Shown here one piece after another: positions 27,930 through 37,077 of a stretch of 64,000 bases of DNA (positions are counted from its first letter, which is position 1; the number at the start of each line of letters is the position of its first letter). The DNA lies in assembly GCF_002419965.1 (NCBI RefSeq), contig NZ_DIHC01000007.1, positions 124,001-188,000 of the forward strand, written 5' to 3'. The DNA comes from Pseudomonas sp. UBA5706 (GTDB lineage Bacteria > Pseudomonadota > Gammaproteobacteria > Pseudomonadales > Pseudomonadaceae). Under the pieces are notes generated by a model that saw only the letters and a program-made list of their open reading frames with translations, did no database searches and was not told the DNA's origin. The position numbers were made by a program, and so were the translations under genes.

Positions 27930-28601
27930 ATGCGCTTGAAAGCAGTTCTATTCGACATGGACGGCACGCTGCTCGATACCGCACCGGACTTCATCGCCAT
28001 CTGTCAGGCGATGCTGATCGAACGCGGCTTTGCACCGGTCGCCGACAAACTGATCCGTGATGAAATCTCCGGCGGCGCCAAGGCCATGGTCTCGGCAGCG
28101 TTCGCGATGTCGCCGAACGAGCCGCAATTCGAGACATTGCGCCTGGAGTTTCTGGAGCGTTACCAGAAAGACTGCGCCGTCCATAGCAGGCTGTTCGAGG
28201 GCATGGAGCAGCTGTTGACGGACATCGAAAAGGCGAAGCTCATCTGGGGCGTGGTCACTAACAAGCCGGTGCGTTTCGCGCAGCCGATCATGGAACAGTT
28301 GGGCCTGGCCGAACGCTCGGCACTCCTGATCTGCCCGGATCATGTGAGCAAAAGCAAACCTGACCCCGAACCGCTGCTGCTTGCCTGCAAGATGCTCGAT
28401 CTGGACCCGGCCAGCGTGCTGTTCGTGGGTGATGATCTGCGCGATATCGAGTCGGGCCGCGGTGCAGGCACCAGGACTGCCGCCGTGCGCTACGGCTACA
28501 TTCACCCTCACGACAACCCCGATCACTGGGGCGCGGACGTAGTCGTGGATCATCCGCTGGATCTACGGCGGGTGCTGGATAACGCGCTGTGCAGTTGCTG
28601 A
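27930..28601 (+). CDS. mupP: N-acetylmuramic acid 6-phosphate phosphatase MupP (HAD family)
   Basis: A 223-residue HAD phosphatase with motif I FDMDGTLLDT (nucleophile Asp9), motif II as VVTNKP near 110, the conserved Lys in KSKPDPEPL near 145, and motif IV VGDDLRDIESG near 170. In P. putida and P. aeruginosa the gene next to ubiG (PA3172), once called gph, was shown to act in the MurNAc/anhMurNAc recycling pathway that bypasses MurA. The assignment here rests on position and family; a phosphoglycolate phosphatase is the alternative. Confidence 0.87.
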   Translation: MRLKAVLFDMDGTLLDTAPDFIAICQAMLIERGFAPVADKLIRDEISGGAKAMVSAAFAMSPNEPQFETLRLEFLERYQKDCAVHSRLFEGMEQLLTDIEKAKLIWGVVTNKPVRFAQPIMEQLGLAERSALLICPDHVSKSKPDPEPLLLACKMLDLDPASVLFVGDDLRDIESGRGAGTRTAAVRYGYIHPHDNPDHWGADVVVDHPLDLRRVLDNALCSC

Positions 28602-28731
28602 GCGTTGCACGCCCCCGTCGGCAGTAAAGCTTGCCAGTTTTGAAATCGCCGCCACCAGCACGCCGGACTGCTATATAGGTCTGGGCGTGTCACCTGCCGA
28701 ACATCTAACATCGCAAGGACAAGAGAGCCCC

Positions 28732-29478
28732 ATGTTCAATTACTCTGCCCACCCCGAGCTACTCAAAGACCGTGTCATTCTGGTCACCGGCGCAGGACGC
28801 GGCATTGGGGCTGCCGCTGCCCGTACTTATGCTGCACATGGCGCAACGGTAGTGCTGCTGGGTAAGACCGAGTCCAACCTGGCCCTCATTTACGACGAGA
28901 TCAATGCCGCAGGTCATCCGCAACCGGTGGTCATACCCTTTGACCTGGAAACCGCCTTGCCCCCTCAGTACGCCTCATTGGCGGCAATGATCGAGGCCCA
29001 ATTCGGACACCTTGATGGCCTGCTGCACAACGCGTCGATCATCGGTCCGCGCACGCCGATCGAAGCGATATCCGGTGAGCATTTCATGCAGGTGATGCAC
29101 GTCAACGTCAACGCGACGTTCATGCTCACGACGACCTTGCTGCCGCTGCTCAAACAGTCCGCGGATGCCTCGGTGGTGTTCACGTCCAGCAGCGTCGGGC
29201 GCAAGGGTCGAGCTTGCTGGGGGGCTTATGCGGTTTCCAAATTCGCCACCGAGGGGCTGATGCAGACCCTGGCCGATGAGCTGGGAAGTGGTGCGAACGT
29301 GCGCGCCAACAGCATTAACCCCGGCGGCACCCGAACCGAAATGCGCGCCCAGGCATACCCGGCGGAAAATCCGCTGAACAACCCGACGCCTGAAGAAATC
29401 ATGCCCATTTACCTGTACCTGATGGGCCCGGACAGCGCAGGCACCAATGGCCAGGCGCTTGATGCGCAGAAGAAGTGA
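28732..29478 (+). CDS. YciK-family SDR oxidoreductase
   Basis: A 248-residue short-chain dehydrogenase with TGAGRGIGAAAARTYA near residue 17, HNAS near 95 and the catalytic triad Ser/YAVSK near 142/155. It starts MFNYSAHPELLKDRVILVTG, a wording shared by YciK proteins, and lies after mupP as PA3173 does. The ATG at 28732 follows AAGGACAAGAGAGCCCC. Substrate unknown. Confidence 0.9.
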   Translation: MFNYSAHPELLKDRVILVTGAGRGIGAAAARTYAAHGATVVLLGKTESNLALIYDEINAAGHPQPVVIPFDLETALPPQYASLAAMIEAQFGHLDGLLHNASIIGPRTPIEAISGEHFMQVMHVNVNATFMLTTTLLPLLKQSADASVVFTSSSVGRKGRACWGAYAVSKFATEGLMQTLADELGSGANVRANSINPGGTRTEMRAQAYPAENPLNNPTPEEIMPIYLYLMGPDSAGTNGQALDAQKK

Positions 29479-29485
29479 TGGGTGC

Positions 29486-29614
29486 CGTTGCACTGTGCAG
29501 CACCGGATCGATCAGGTGTGCAGGTTCGGCGGGGAAGAGTGTCTGGTCGTGTTGAGCAACGCAGACCGGGAGTCAGTCGACGGGCAGGCGAAAGCCCGCT
29601 GCACGCGAGACTGA
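29486..29614 (+). pseudogene. Remnant of a GGEEF (diguanylate cyclase) domain
   Basis: In the frame starting at 29495 the plus strand reads DQVCRFGGEECLVVLSNADR and ends at a TGA (29612). R-x-D-x-V-C-R-F-G-G-E-E-x-L is the core of GGDEF/GGEEF cyclases around the active-site loop (GGEE at 29528-29539), but there is no start, no upstream half of the domain and no downstream half. It follows the yciK-like gene by about ten bases. P. aeruginosa has a GGDEF gene (PA3177) a few genes after PA3173, so a decayed orthologue is plausible. Confidence 0.6.
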
Positions 29615-29681
29615 AATCGGTTTGCGGACCTGTGGATAGCCGCTCAAATTGACCATCAGCCAAGGCTGCTCAGCGCTACTG

Positions 29682-29702
29682 CCGGGGGAATCCCCCGACA
29701 GT
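29682..29702. terminator. Hairpin between the GGEEF remnant and the heme-oxygenase-fold gene
   Basis: TGCCGGGGGA and TCCCCCGACA form a strong nearly perfect stem with a minimal loop about 30 bases beyond the minus-strand stop at 29729. No T tract follows, so terminator function is uncertain. Confidence 0.4.
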
Positions 29703-29728
29703 CTTGTACGTCGTGCCGGCTGATCGCC

Positions 29729-30526
29729 TCAGGCGTGAGCCGCGTAACGCTGCTCGCGCGATGGGCCATTCGCTTCCTGCGGCTGCTCCAGCGCCATGCA
29801 CCGTTCCAGGAACAGGTACATATAGTCGTAGCTTTTACAGACAGCCGCTTTCAGGTCTGTCTGCAATTGCTTGCTAGGGTTGTTCCCGGCCAGTGTGCAA
29901 ATGATTTCAAGGGCTTCCCAAGGGTGGGAATCATCGTATTGCGCGTGCATCTTCAGCCATTTCATGGCGCGCTTGCGCGTCTCCGGCGGGAACAAATCTG
30001 CGTATGTTTCTTGCGAACATACGACAGCAGACCATTCGCCGGTCGCCCCTTCAATGGCATAGTTGGTCGCTGCGATCGCCACCACCAGCGGCTCGGACGA
30101 CGAGCTCTGCCAGCACCAATGATGCAGTGCGTGCAATTCCGGGGGGACCTGCTGCGCTTGCAGATCTTCCAGCGTAACCCCGTGGGCCGCGCTCCAGTTG
30201 ACCCAATAATCGGCATGATTGAGTTCGACCCGAATATTGCGCATCAGCCAGCGCCGCGCCATGTCTTCACCCGGATGACGGGCAAAGCGGGTTTTGGTCA
30301 GGTTATGCGCCATATACACCGCAAACTGTTCAACGACAGGCCATCCGCCAATCAGATACTGGCGCATGGTCCTGGCACTGAGCTGGCCGTCGCGCATACG
30401 TTGATAAAGTTCATGCCCTACCACGCGAGCCTTGGCTTGACTGCAATCTTCGATCAATTGCTGGGCCCAAGCGGGGTAACTGCTGGCATCCATCAGCGGA
30501 CCGGTTCTAGTGAACATATCGATCAC
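29729..30526 (-). CDS. TenA/PqqC/heme-oxygenase-fold iron-containing protein
   Basis: A 265-residue all-helical protein of the TenA_E/HDO-like superfamily. Candidate metal ligands are placed as in heme-oxygenase-like diiron proteins: Glu in RVELNHADYW near residue 105, Glu in YAIEGATGEWS near 158, and His/Asp in KMHAQYDDSHPWEALEI near 195. The start is taken as GTG 30526 because AAGGAG lies seven bases before it; the in-frame ATGs at 30517 and 30490 are less well placed. It is 35 bases after the RbdA-like gene on the same strand and probably shares its transcript. Substrate unknown; PA0862 of P. aeruginosa may be the counterpart. Confidence 0.8.
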   Translation of the reverse strand: MIDMFTRTGPLMDASSYPAWAQQLIEDCSQAKARVVGHELYQRMRDGQLSARTMRQYLIGGWPVVEQFAVYMAHNLTKTRFARHPGEDMARRWLMRNIRVELNHADYWVNWSAAHGVTLEDLQAQQVPPELHALHHWCWQSSSSEPLVVAIAATNYAIEGATGEWSAVVCSQETYADLFPPETRKRAMKWLKMHAQYDDSHPWEALEIICTLAGNNPSKQLQTDLKAAVCKSYDYMYLFLERCMALEQPQEANGPSREQRYAAHA

Positions 30527-30561
30527 CGTGTAGCTCCTTATGTTGTGTTGCATCGGGTTGT

Positions 30562-33021
30562 TCAGCGAAAAGTCCCGGGTGCGCTGAACAACATTGGGGT
30601 CTGCCTCGCGGGGCGTGCGTGCAGGCATTCACAGGTGAATAATTGCGGTCGCTCGATGATATACCCCTGAGCGTAGTCCACACCGATTTCCATTAGCGCC
30701 TGCTCTATATGGGCGTTTTCGACGAACTCGGCGATCGTCTTTTTGCCCATGACATGCCCGATATGGTTGATTACTTCTACCATCGCCCGGTTGACCGGAT
30801 CGTCGAGCATATCTTTTACGAAGCTGCCATCTATCTTGAGGAAATCCACAGGCAAATGTTTCAAGTATGCGAAAGACGACATGCCTGCACAGAAGTCATC
30901 CAGCGAAAAACGGCACCCCAGACTTTTGAGCTCGTTAATGAACCGAATTGCACTGCCTAAATTGGCGATCGCACTGGTTTCGGTGATCTCGAAACAGATA
31001 AGTTCAGGGGGAATTGCATAGATCTGGAACTGCTGTCGCAAGTACTCCAGGAAGGCGTCATCGCCGATGCTGGTGCCAGACAGGTTGATGGCGCACACCG
31101 CCATCGGACCATGATTGGCGTGTAGGCATTCGGCAATGACCTTGAACACACTCTGCACCACCCACCGATCCAGGGTCGTCATCATCCCGTAACGCTCGGC
31201 GGCAGGAATGAAGCTGTCTGGCAGGATCATGCGACCGGACTCGTCACGCAGACGCAGGAGGATCTCGACGTGACCGCCCCCTACGCCGGCATCCCGATTG
31301 AGCGGTGCGATTTCCTGGGAATACAGCGAGAAACGGTTGTCTTCAAGTGCCATGTGCAAGCGTTGAATCCAGGCCATTTCGCCGAAGCGGGTGGACAATT
31401 CCGAGTCATCGTCATGATAAACCTGCACGCGGTTGCGGCCCTTTTCCTTGGCCATATAGCAGGCCATGTCCGCCGAACGCAAGGACGCCTCCAAGGTCGT
31501 CGGCGTGTTGGAAATGTGCACCAGGCCAATACTGACGGTGGTCACGAACGGTCGGCTTTTCCAGACGAAATGCAGGCTCTCGACCGTCATCCGCAAACCT
31601 TCGGCAATCGCCTCAGCCGTTTCTGCAGAGCAGTGTTCCAGGAGAATCCCGAATTCATCGCCGCCCAGGCGCGCCAGGGTGTCGCCCTCGCGAATGCCTT
31701 GCTGCAGCAGCGCGCAGATGTGTCTGAGCAACTCGTCGCCGGCCGCGTGACCGCTGGTGTCGTTCACCAGCTTGAACTGGTCCAGATCCAGAAACATGAC
31801 CGAATGACGTCCAGCCTGATGCACCAGGCCGCTGAGCGCCAGTTCCAGCCGATATTCGAACTCGCGACGGTTGGCCAGGCCGGTCAGGGCGTCATGGGTC
31901 GCCTGCCAGGAAAGATTGGCGATGTATTGGCGCTCTTGGGTCATGTCATGCAGCACCAGCACCGCGCCGCTGACCTCACCCTCGGTGCGGATCGGCGAGC
32001 CCACCAGCGCCACCGACACCGTACTGCCATCCAGTCGTTGAATCAGCTTGGCGTTTTCGCTGCCCCCGGCCAGCTTGCCGCTGAGGATGCGCTCGATCAG
32101 CGTCGAGCTGTCTTTCTGGTCGTTTTCATCGAGCAGGTTGAACAGCGCGGCGAGCGGCAAACCTGCGGCCTGTCCGGCTTTCCAGTGGGTCAATTGCTCA
32201 GCTGCAGGGTTCATGTAGGCGATCGAGCCGTCCACATCGGTAGTGATAACCCCGTCGCCTATAGATTCCAGGGTGATCTGCGCCCGTTCCTTCTCGGTTT
32301 GCAGCGCCAGCGCAAAAGCGTGCCGCTGTTCGAGTAATTTATGAGTGCGCAACAGCGCCAGCAGTATCAGCAACATGGCCGTGATCAGATTCACCACAAC
32401 CAGAATGCGCAGGATCACCCGAGAGCCGGCCCCGAGCGCATCACTGAACGCCATGGCCGCGGGGGTGACGCCTTCATTGATGGAGGTAATGCGCTGCCGC
32501 CAGGCCAGGACGTCAGCATGGGTGGCGCTGCCTTCGGTGATGCGCACATGCATCTGCCGGGCAACGTCGTCCAGTTCCACGAGATAGTCATCACCGATCT
32601 TCCACAAGTCGATGGCTCTTTTCAGGTAGCTGAAATGACGAAAATTCAAATACAGCCAGATGATGCCCTGGGCATCGGCCGCATCGTTCCCACCTTGCAA
32701 AATGGCTGCTTTGGCACGAGCGATATCCGGTTTGGGTTGATCCATCGCCAAGCGCAGATCATGTCCGCCTTGAGGGATGGCGATAGCGTGCTGGTACTTC
32801 TGGTAATTGATCTCGTCGCGGCTGTTGGCGTAGAGGTTGAGGTAGTAGATGGCGTCCTTCTGGCCCTTGGACCAAAGGCTCTCCCCGCCGACGTAGCTGC
32901 GCACCGCAGACATCATGGAAAGGCTGACGCAGCCAACCAGCGCCTGTAATAACAATACAGCGATAAATGGCCAGACGATGCCCACCAACCTGGGCTTCTC
33001 GAGGATCCGCTTTTGCTTCAT
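30562..33021 (-). CDS. rbdA: RbdA-like membrane-bound PAS-GGDEF-EAL protein
   Basis: A c-di-GMP turnover enzyme of 819 residues: two membrane segments (about 15-37 and 205-228) around a periplasmic sensory region, a PAS domain (about 245-365, LESIGDGVITTDVDGSIAYMN), a GGDEF domain with LGGDEFG near 465, and an EAL domain from about 560. The EAL signature reads EILLRLR, with NLS, EITET, DDFCAG, KIDGSFV and AEFVEN following. P. aeruginosa RbdA (PA0861, 818 residues, same domain order, next to the same ABC, DsbA-like, trhO and bolA genes) is a phosphodiesterase that promotes biofilm dispersal. Orthology is inferred from size, domains and gene order. Confidence 0.88.
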   Translation of the reverse strand: MKQKRILEKPRLVGIVWPFIAVLLLQALVGCVSLSMMSAVRSYVGGESLWSKGQKDAIYYLNLYANSRDEINYQKYQHAIAIPQGGHDLRLAMDQPKPDIARAKAAILQGGNDAADAQGIIWLYLNFRHFSYLKRAIDLWKIGDDYLVELDDVARQMHVRITEGSATHADVLAWRQRITSINEGVTPAAMAFSDALGAGSRVILRILVVVNLITAMLLILLALLRTHKLLEQRHAFALALQTEKERAQITLESIGDGVITTDVDGSIAYMNPAAEQLTHWKAGQAAGLPLAALFNLLDENDQKDSSTLIERILSGKLAGGSENAKLIQRLDGSTVSVALVGSPIRTEGEVSGAVLVLHDMTQERQYIANLSWQATHDALTGLANRREFEYRLELALSGLVHQAGRHSVMFLDLDQFKLVNDTSGHAAGDELLRHICALLQQGIREGDTLARLGGDEFGILLEHCSAETAEAIAEGLRMTVESLHFVWKSRPFVTTVSIGLVHISNTPTTLEASLRSADMACYMAKEKGRNRVQVYHDDDSELSTRFGEMAWIQRLHMALEDNRFSLYSQEIAPLNRDAGVGGGHVEILLRLRDESGRMILPDSFIPAAERYGMMTTLDRWVVQSVFKVIAECLHANHGPMAVCAINLSGTSIGDDAFLEYLRQQFQIYAIPPELICFEITETSAIANLGSAIRFINELKSLGCRFSLDDFCAGMSSFAYLKHLPVDFLKIDGSFVKDMLDDPVNRAMVEVINHIGHVMGKKTIAEFVENAHIEQALMEIGVDYAQGYIIERPQLFTCECLHARPARQTPMLFSAPGTFR

Positions 33022-33288
33022 GGTGTCCCTTTTATCAGCACTGCCAGATACTTACTCCCGGTTTCAGGCAATTTTCCTGAACAAGGAACTCGGCTAATTC
33101 CACGATGCAGCGGGGTGCTTCTCTTACTTTCGTGCCGCTCACAGAATGACACACTCCGGAGCGGAGACGTAAATATGACGCTTTTAACACATTTGCTGAA
33201 CACGGGAGTGAGCATAGCCTAAGAATTGACGTGTTCCACTGGCGATACGCCATTTGAGACTTGGTGTGCAAAAAACCGACAAGCTGTA

Positions 33289-35130
33289 TCAGATCTGTTG
33301 CAGGTGGCCATAAAGACGGGCGTAAAGGCCGCCATCGGCAATGAGCTGCTGATGATCACCGTCTTCGGCGATGCTGCCACCATCGAAGACCAGAACGCGA
33401 TCAGCTTGCTTCACTGCAGACAGCCGATGGGCAATGATCAACGTGGTTCGACCACTGAGAAAACGATTTAACGCTTGATGCAAGTTGTATTCGGTGGCCG
33501 CATCCAGAGCCGAGGTGGCCTCGTCGAGAATCACCACCTTGGGATCGGCCAGCACCATTCGCGCAATTGCCAGCCGCTGACGCTGGCCGCCGGACAACCG
33601 CACACCGGAACGTCCGACGACGCTGTCCAGCCCCTGCGGCAAGGCGCGAATCGTTGCGTCCAGCTGGGCGATCTGCAATGCCTGCCAGCAGGCTGCATCG
33701 GTTCGCTCGCGGCCCATGGAAAGGTTGGCGCGGACGGTGTCGTTGAATAGCGCGGGATGCTGCAGCACTACGGCGACGTGTTCGCGCACGGTCTGCAGGC
33801 CAATTTCTTCCAGGCTCGCTCCGCCGAAGCGAATGCTTCCGGCCCTGGCGCTGTAAAGGCCAAGTAACAGCTGCACCAGCGTGCTCTTGCCACCGCCGCT
33901 GGCGCCGACGATCGCCACCTTCTCGCCCGGAGTGATGGACAGGTCAAGGTGATCGAGCACCAACTCCTCGTTGTAACCAAAGCACAGGCCACGCACCTCA
34001 ATACTGACGGTTTCCCGACCCACGAACGGATTGGCACCGCCCGGGTACTGCGGCTCGTCGGTGCGGGCAAGCAACTCGTTAATCCGGGTCAGGGCACCGC
34101 CCGCTGCATAGAACGCATATTGCAGGTTCAGCAATTGCTCAACCGGGCCGATCATGAACCAGAGGTAGCTGAATACCGCGAGCATATGGCCGATGGACAG
34201 GTCGGAAAACAACACCGTCAACATCGCAGCGGCGCGAAAGATATCGATGCCGAACTGGAACAGCAGCCCACTGGCGCGCCCCGAGGCATCGCTTTTCCAC
34301 TGTGAGGAAACGGCATAATCCCGCACTTCCCTGGCCCGACCGCCGAGCAGCCCGAGAAAGTAACCCTGACGGTTACCGGCACGGATTTCCTGGATCGCAT
34401 CCAGGGTTTCAGTCAGCGCCTGAGTGAATCGCGAGGTGCTGTCGTTTTCCAGTTTCTTAAGGTGCTTGACGCGCTTGCCCAGCTTGACCGTGGCATAGAT
34501 CACCAGCGGGTTGAACAGCAGGATCAGCAATGCCAGTTGCCAGTGCATCCACACCAGAATCGCCGCCGTGCCGGTCAGCGTCAGCATCGCTACCAGAAAC
34601 TTGCTCAGGGTTTCGCCAACGAACTTGTCCAGCGTGTCCAGATCGGTGACCAAATGCGCGGTAACCGTACCGCTGCCAAGGCTTTCGTATTCACCCAGGG
34701 AAATCCGCTTGAGCCGTTCGATCAGCCGTATGCGGATGCGATAGACGATGTCCTTTGCCTGTCTCGCGAACAGACGCGCCTGTACTACGTTGAACACTAA
34801 CGCACCCAGCCGCAGACACAAGGTAGCCACCAGCATCAGCCCGATATAGCCCACTGGCTTATGCAGGTTGTCGGGTAGAAGGTTGTTCATGAACAGCAAC
34901 GCCGAGTTGCCTTTGCCCAGCAACACCTCGTCAACCAACAACGGCAGCAGTAACGGGATGGGCACCGAGCACATCACCGCCAGCACAGCGACGCTGTTGG
35001 CAATCCATAGGGATTTTCGGTGGCGCAGGGCAAGTTTGCGAATCTGCGCCCAGTCCAGGCGATCGACCTTGGCCAGTGGATAGTCGGCGGGCACTTTGCC
35101 TGAGTCTTCTCTATCGACGCGATCAGGCAC
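33289..35130 (-). CDS. ABC transporter, fused permease and ATPase (exporter type)
   Basis: A 613-residue half-transporter: six membrane helices (about 30-310) and a nucleotide-binding domain with Walker A GASGGGKST near 400, Q-loop VLQHPALF near 450, signature LSGGQRQRLAIAR near 510, Walker B VVILDEATSALD near 530 and the switch histidine in IIAHRLS. Such proteins act as dimers exporting lipids, peptides or drugs; the substrate is not evident. The start is set at GTG 35130, overlapping the DsbA-like stop by eight bases; a longer frame from 35193 has no membrane homology. PA0860 is the likely counterpart. Confidence 0.87.
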   Translation of the reverse strand: MPDRVDREDSGKVPADYPLAKVDRLDWAQIRKLALRHRKSLWIANSVAVLAVMCSVPIPLLLPLLVDEVLLGKGNSALLFMNNLLPDNLHKPVGYIGLMLVATLCLRLGALVFNVVQARLFARQAKDIVYRIRIRLIERLKRISLGEYESLGSGTVTAHLVTDLDTLDKFVGETLSKFLVAMLTLTGTAAILVWMHWQLALLILLFNPLVIYATVKLGKRVKHLKKLENDSTSRFTQALTETLDAIQEIRAGNRQGYFLGLLGGRAREVRDYAVSSQWKSDASGRASGLLFQFGIDIFRAAAMLTVLFSDLSIGHMLAVFSYLWFMIGPVEQLLNLQYAFYAAGGALTRINELLARTDEPQYPGGANPFVGRETVSIEVRGLCFGYNEELVLDHLDLSITPGEKVAIVGASGGGKSTLVQLLLGLYSARAGSIRFGGASLEEIGLQTVREHVAVVLQHPALFNDTVRANLSMGRERTDAACWQALQIAQLDATIRALPQGLDSVVGRSGVRLSGGQRQRLAIARMVLADPKVVILDEATSALDAATEYNLHQALNRFLSGRTTLIIAHRLSAVKQADRVLVFDGGSIAEDGDHQQLIADGGLYARLYGHLQQI

Positions 35131-35758
35131 TGGCTGCGCGCTCCAGCCAACGGCCGAGCAACGGTGCCAGTTCTTCCAGAGGCTGATAGCCATTGGTCAA
35201 TAACGCCAACTGACCCTTGCGCTCGGCGAGCAGCGTGGGAAAGCCGGCGATACCCAGGTCCTGAACCCAGGAAAAGTCCGAGGCGGTGGCGGCGTGCTGC
35301 TCAGCACTGTCGAAGGCTTCAGCGAACTCGATACGCGGCAAGCCGGCGTTCTCGGCCAGCTCGGCCAACACCGCGGCGCTGGTGGTATCGCGACCCTGCA
35401 GGTAGAAAGCCTGCTGAATTTCCTTGACCAGTTTCCAGGCAATGTCCGGCGCCAGACTGCGCGCAGCGACGATGGCGCGGCAGGCGGGCTCGGTGTCGTA
35501 GACGAACCCGTCAGGCAGGGCGCCTTCAAATCTGAACGACTGCCCCGTGGTGCCCTGCACCGCATGCCAGTGTTCGAGGATATAGCGCCTGGTGGTCGGC
35601 TCCAGTGCAGCACCGCTGCCGGTACGCAGCCCGCCCACCACCAGATGCAACGGCAGGCCCGCCACCCTCGCCTGCTCGACCAGTGCGTCGGCCACCGAAG
35701 CAAAGCCCCAGCACCATGAACACATCGGGTCCATCACATAGAGCAAGCGAGCGTCCAT
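35123..35758 (-). CDS. DsbA-family protein (FrnE-like thioredoxin fold)
   Basis: A 211-residue cytoplasmic thioredoxin-fold protein without a signal peptide. The active site CSWC (Cys13/Cys16) is in DPMCSWCWGF, a wording of the FrnE/DsbA-like branch rather than periplasmic DsbA. An alpha-helical insert follows, and the cis-Pro loop is GIAGFPTLLAER near 178. It starts four bases past the trhO stop and overlaps the ABC transporter gene, so it is part of a trhO-dsbA-like-ABC transcript. Confidence 0.86.
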   Translation of the reverse strand: MDARLLYVMDPMCSWCWGFASVADALVEQARVAGLPLHLVVGGLRTGSGAALEPTTRRYILEHWHAVQGTTGQSFRFEGALPDGFVYDTEPACRAIVAARSLAPDIAWKLVKEIQQAFYLQGRDTTSAAVLAELAENAGLPRIEFAEAFDSAEQHAATASDFSWVQDLGIAGFPTLLAERKGQLALLTNGYQPLEELAPLLGRWLERAASA

Positions 35759-35761
35759 GAT

Positions 35762-36748
35762 TCAAGCCTCAGAGGTCTGGGTTTCTTCAGCCTGTCGCCT
35801 GTCGGATTGGCCATCGAGCAAGCGATAGTTACGACCAATCGGATGGGGTTGATTGCGCGCCTTGGCCAGTTCGATCTGCTTCTGCCGATCGATAGCACTG
35901 CGGCGGGTCTTCTCGCTTAGCGAATCCCAGCAGTGCGGGCAGCTGACGCCTGGCGAGTAGTGCTCGCTTGCACGATCTTCAGCGCTGATCGGAGTGCGGC
36001 AGGCGTGACATTGATCGTAGTCGCCTTCGCTCAGGTCATGGCGCACGGTCACGCGATTGTCGAATACGAAGCAGTCCCCGCGCCACTGGCTTTCTGCCTG
36101 AGGCACTTCTTCCAGATACTTGAGAATGCCACCCTTGAGGTGGTAAACCTCTTTGAAACCTTCGCCAAGCATGTAGCTGGAGGCCTTTTCACAGCGAATG
36201 CCACCGGTGCAGAACATCGCGACCTTCTTGTGCCTGGCCGGATCGAAGTTAGCCTTGATGTATTCGGGAAACTCGCGAAAGCTCGTGGTCTTGGGGTCGA
36301 TAGCGCCTTCGAAGGTACCGATGGAAACTTCGTAATCGTTACGGGTATCGATCAGCAGCACTTCCGGATCGGCGATCAACGCGTTCCAGTCCTGAGGCTC
36401 GACATAGGTACCGACGGCCTTGTTCGGGTCAACGCCTTCAACGCCCAGGGTCACGATCTCTTTCTTGAGCTTGACCTTGGTGCGATAGAACGGCTGCTCG
36501 TCGCAGTACGACTCCTTGTGATCGATGTCGTCCATGCGTGGGTCGTTCTTGAGCCACGCCATGAGTCCATCGATACCTTCGCGGCTGCCGGACACAGTGC
36601 CGTTGATACCTTCTTCGGCGATCAGCAGCGTGCCTTTGATACCGTTGTCGACCATAGCGTTGAGCAACGGCTCTCGCAGTTCGATGTAGTCTGAAAGGGT
36701 GACGAATTTGTACAGCGCCGCGACGACGATGGGGGCGGTTTGGGTCAT
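35762..36748 (-). CDS. trhO: tRNA uridine(34) hydroxylase TrhO (rhodanese-related)
   Basis: Adds oxygen to U34 of tRNAs to give 5-hydroxyuridine, a step toward mo5U/cmo5U. The 328-residue protein has the YceA N-terminal domain (IAEEGINGTVSG near 45), a rhodanese domain (EVLLIDTRNDYE near 130) with the active cysteine in MFCTGGIRCEKAS near 180, and a C-terminal cysteine-rich motif (CHACRTP and CPHCWDSLS). The length and the conserved cysteine match TrhO. Confidence 0.93.
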   Translation of the reverse strand: MTQTAPIVVAALYKFVTLSDYIELREPLLNAMVDNGIKGTLLIAEEGINGTVSGSREGIDGLMAWLKNDPRMDDIDHKESYCDEQPFYRTKVKLKKEIVTLGVEGVDPNKAVGTYVEPQDWNALIADPEVLLIDTRNDYEVSIGTFEGAIDPKTTSFREFPEYIKANFDPARHKKVAMFCTGGIRCEKASSYMLGEGFKEVYHLKGGILKYLEEVPQAESQWRGDCFVFDNRVTVRHDLSEGDYDQCHACRTPISAEDRASEHYSPGVSCPHCWDSLSEKTRRSAIDRQKQIELAKARNQPHPIGRNYRLLDGQSDRRQAEETQTSEA

Positions 36749-37077
36749 GTTGCGTCTCCAGGTGGTGACCCTCGCAAAGGGCCTACCGGATGAATGATTC
36801 AGGTCAAAGCGTGCCAGCCCGGCAACGCGGCGCGGATTCTAGCAAATATCGGCGGCTGGCAGACAGAGGGGGTGATCGGCGGAAATTTGATCCAGGTCAA
36901 ATGGGGCAACCAACAGACCCTAATGTCGAGGCATCAAGCTGCGGGCGCGAATTCATTCGCGATTGGTCCGTAAGAACCGAGCCGGTTCTAAGCCCTGAAG
37001 TAGCGTCGCGAATAATGCGCCCCCACAGGGGAACGTATCCATTCAGCAAACGAGGCGGACCAGAGCGTCGCTCCTAA
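36749..37077. other. Intergenic region with REP elements between trhO and bolA
   Basis: This 330-base gap holds the trhO promoter region and an inverted pair of REP-like repeats (36938-37030). No coding potential was seen. Confidence 0.6.
36938..37030. repeat. Inverted REP pair (REPIN-like)
   Basis: The minus strand of 36938-36967 and the plus strand of 37004-37030 share the pattern TCGCGAAT-(G)AAT-(TC)GCGCCC(G/C)CA. They face each other around a perfect seven-base-arm hairpin AGAACCG-AGC-CGGTTCT (36973-36989). Two REPs in opposite orientation around a spacer is the REPIN arrangement mobilised by RAYT transposases in Pseudomonas. Confidence 0.55.

Noticed and set aside
29409..29663. An 84-codon minus-strand frame over the GGEEF remnant
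   Set aside because: The opposite strand gives a recognisable GGEEF core, while this frame has no family features and overlaps the yciK-like gene.
33166..33222. A 15-codon plus-strand ORF upstream of the RbdA-like gene with GGAG before ATG
   Set aside because: Too short, on the strand opposite both flanking genes, and no regulatory layout around it.
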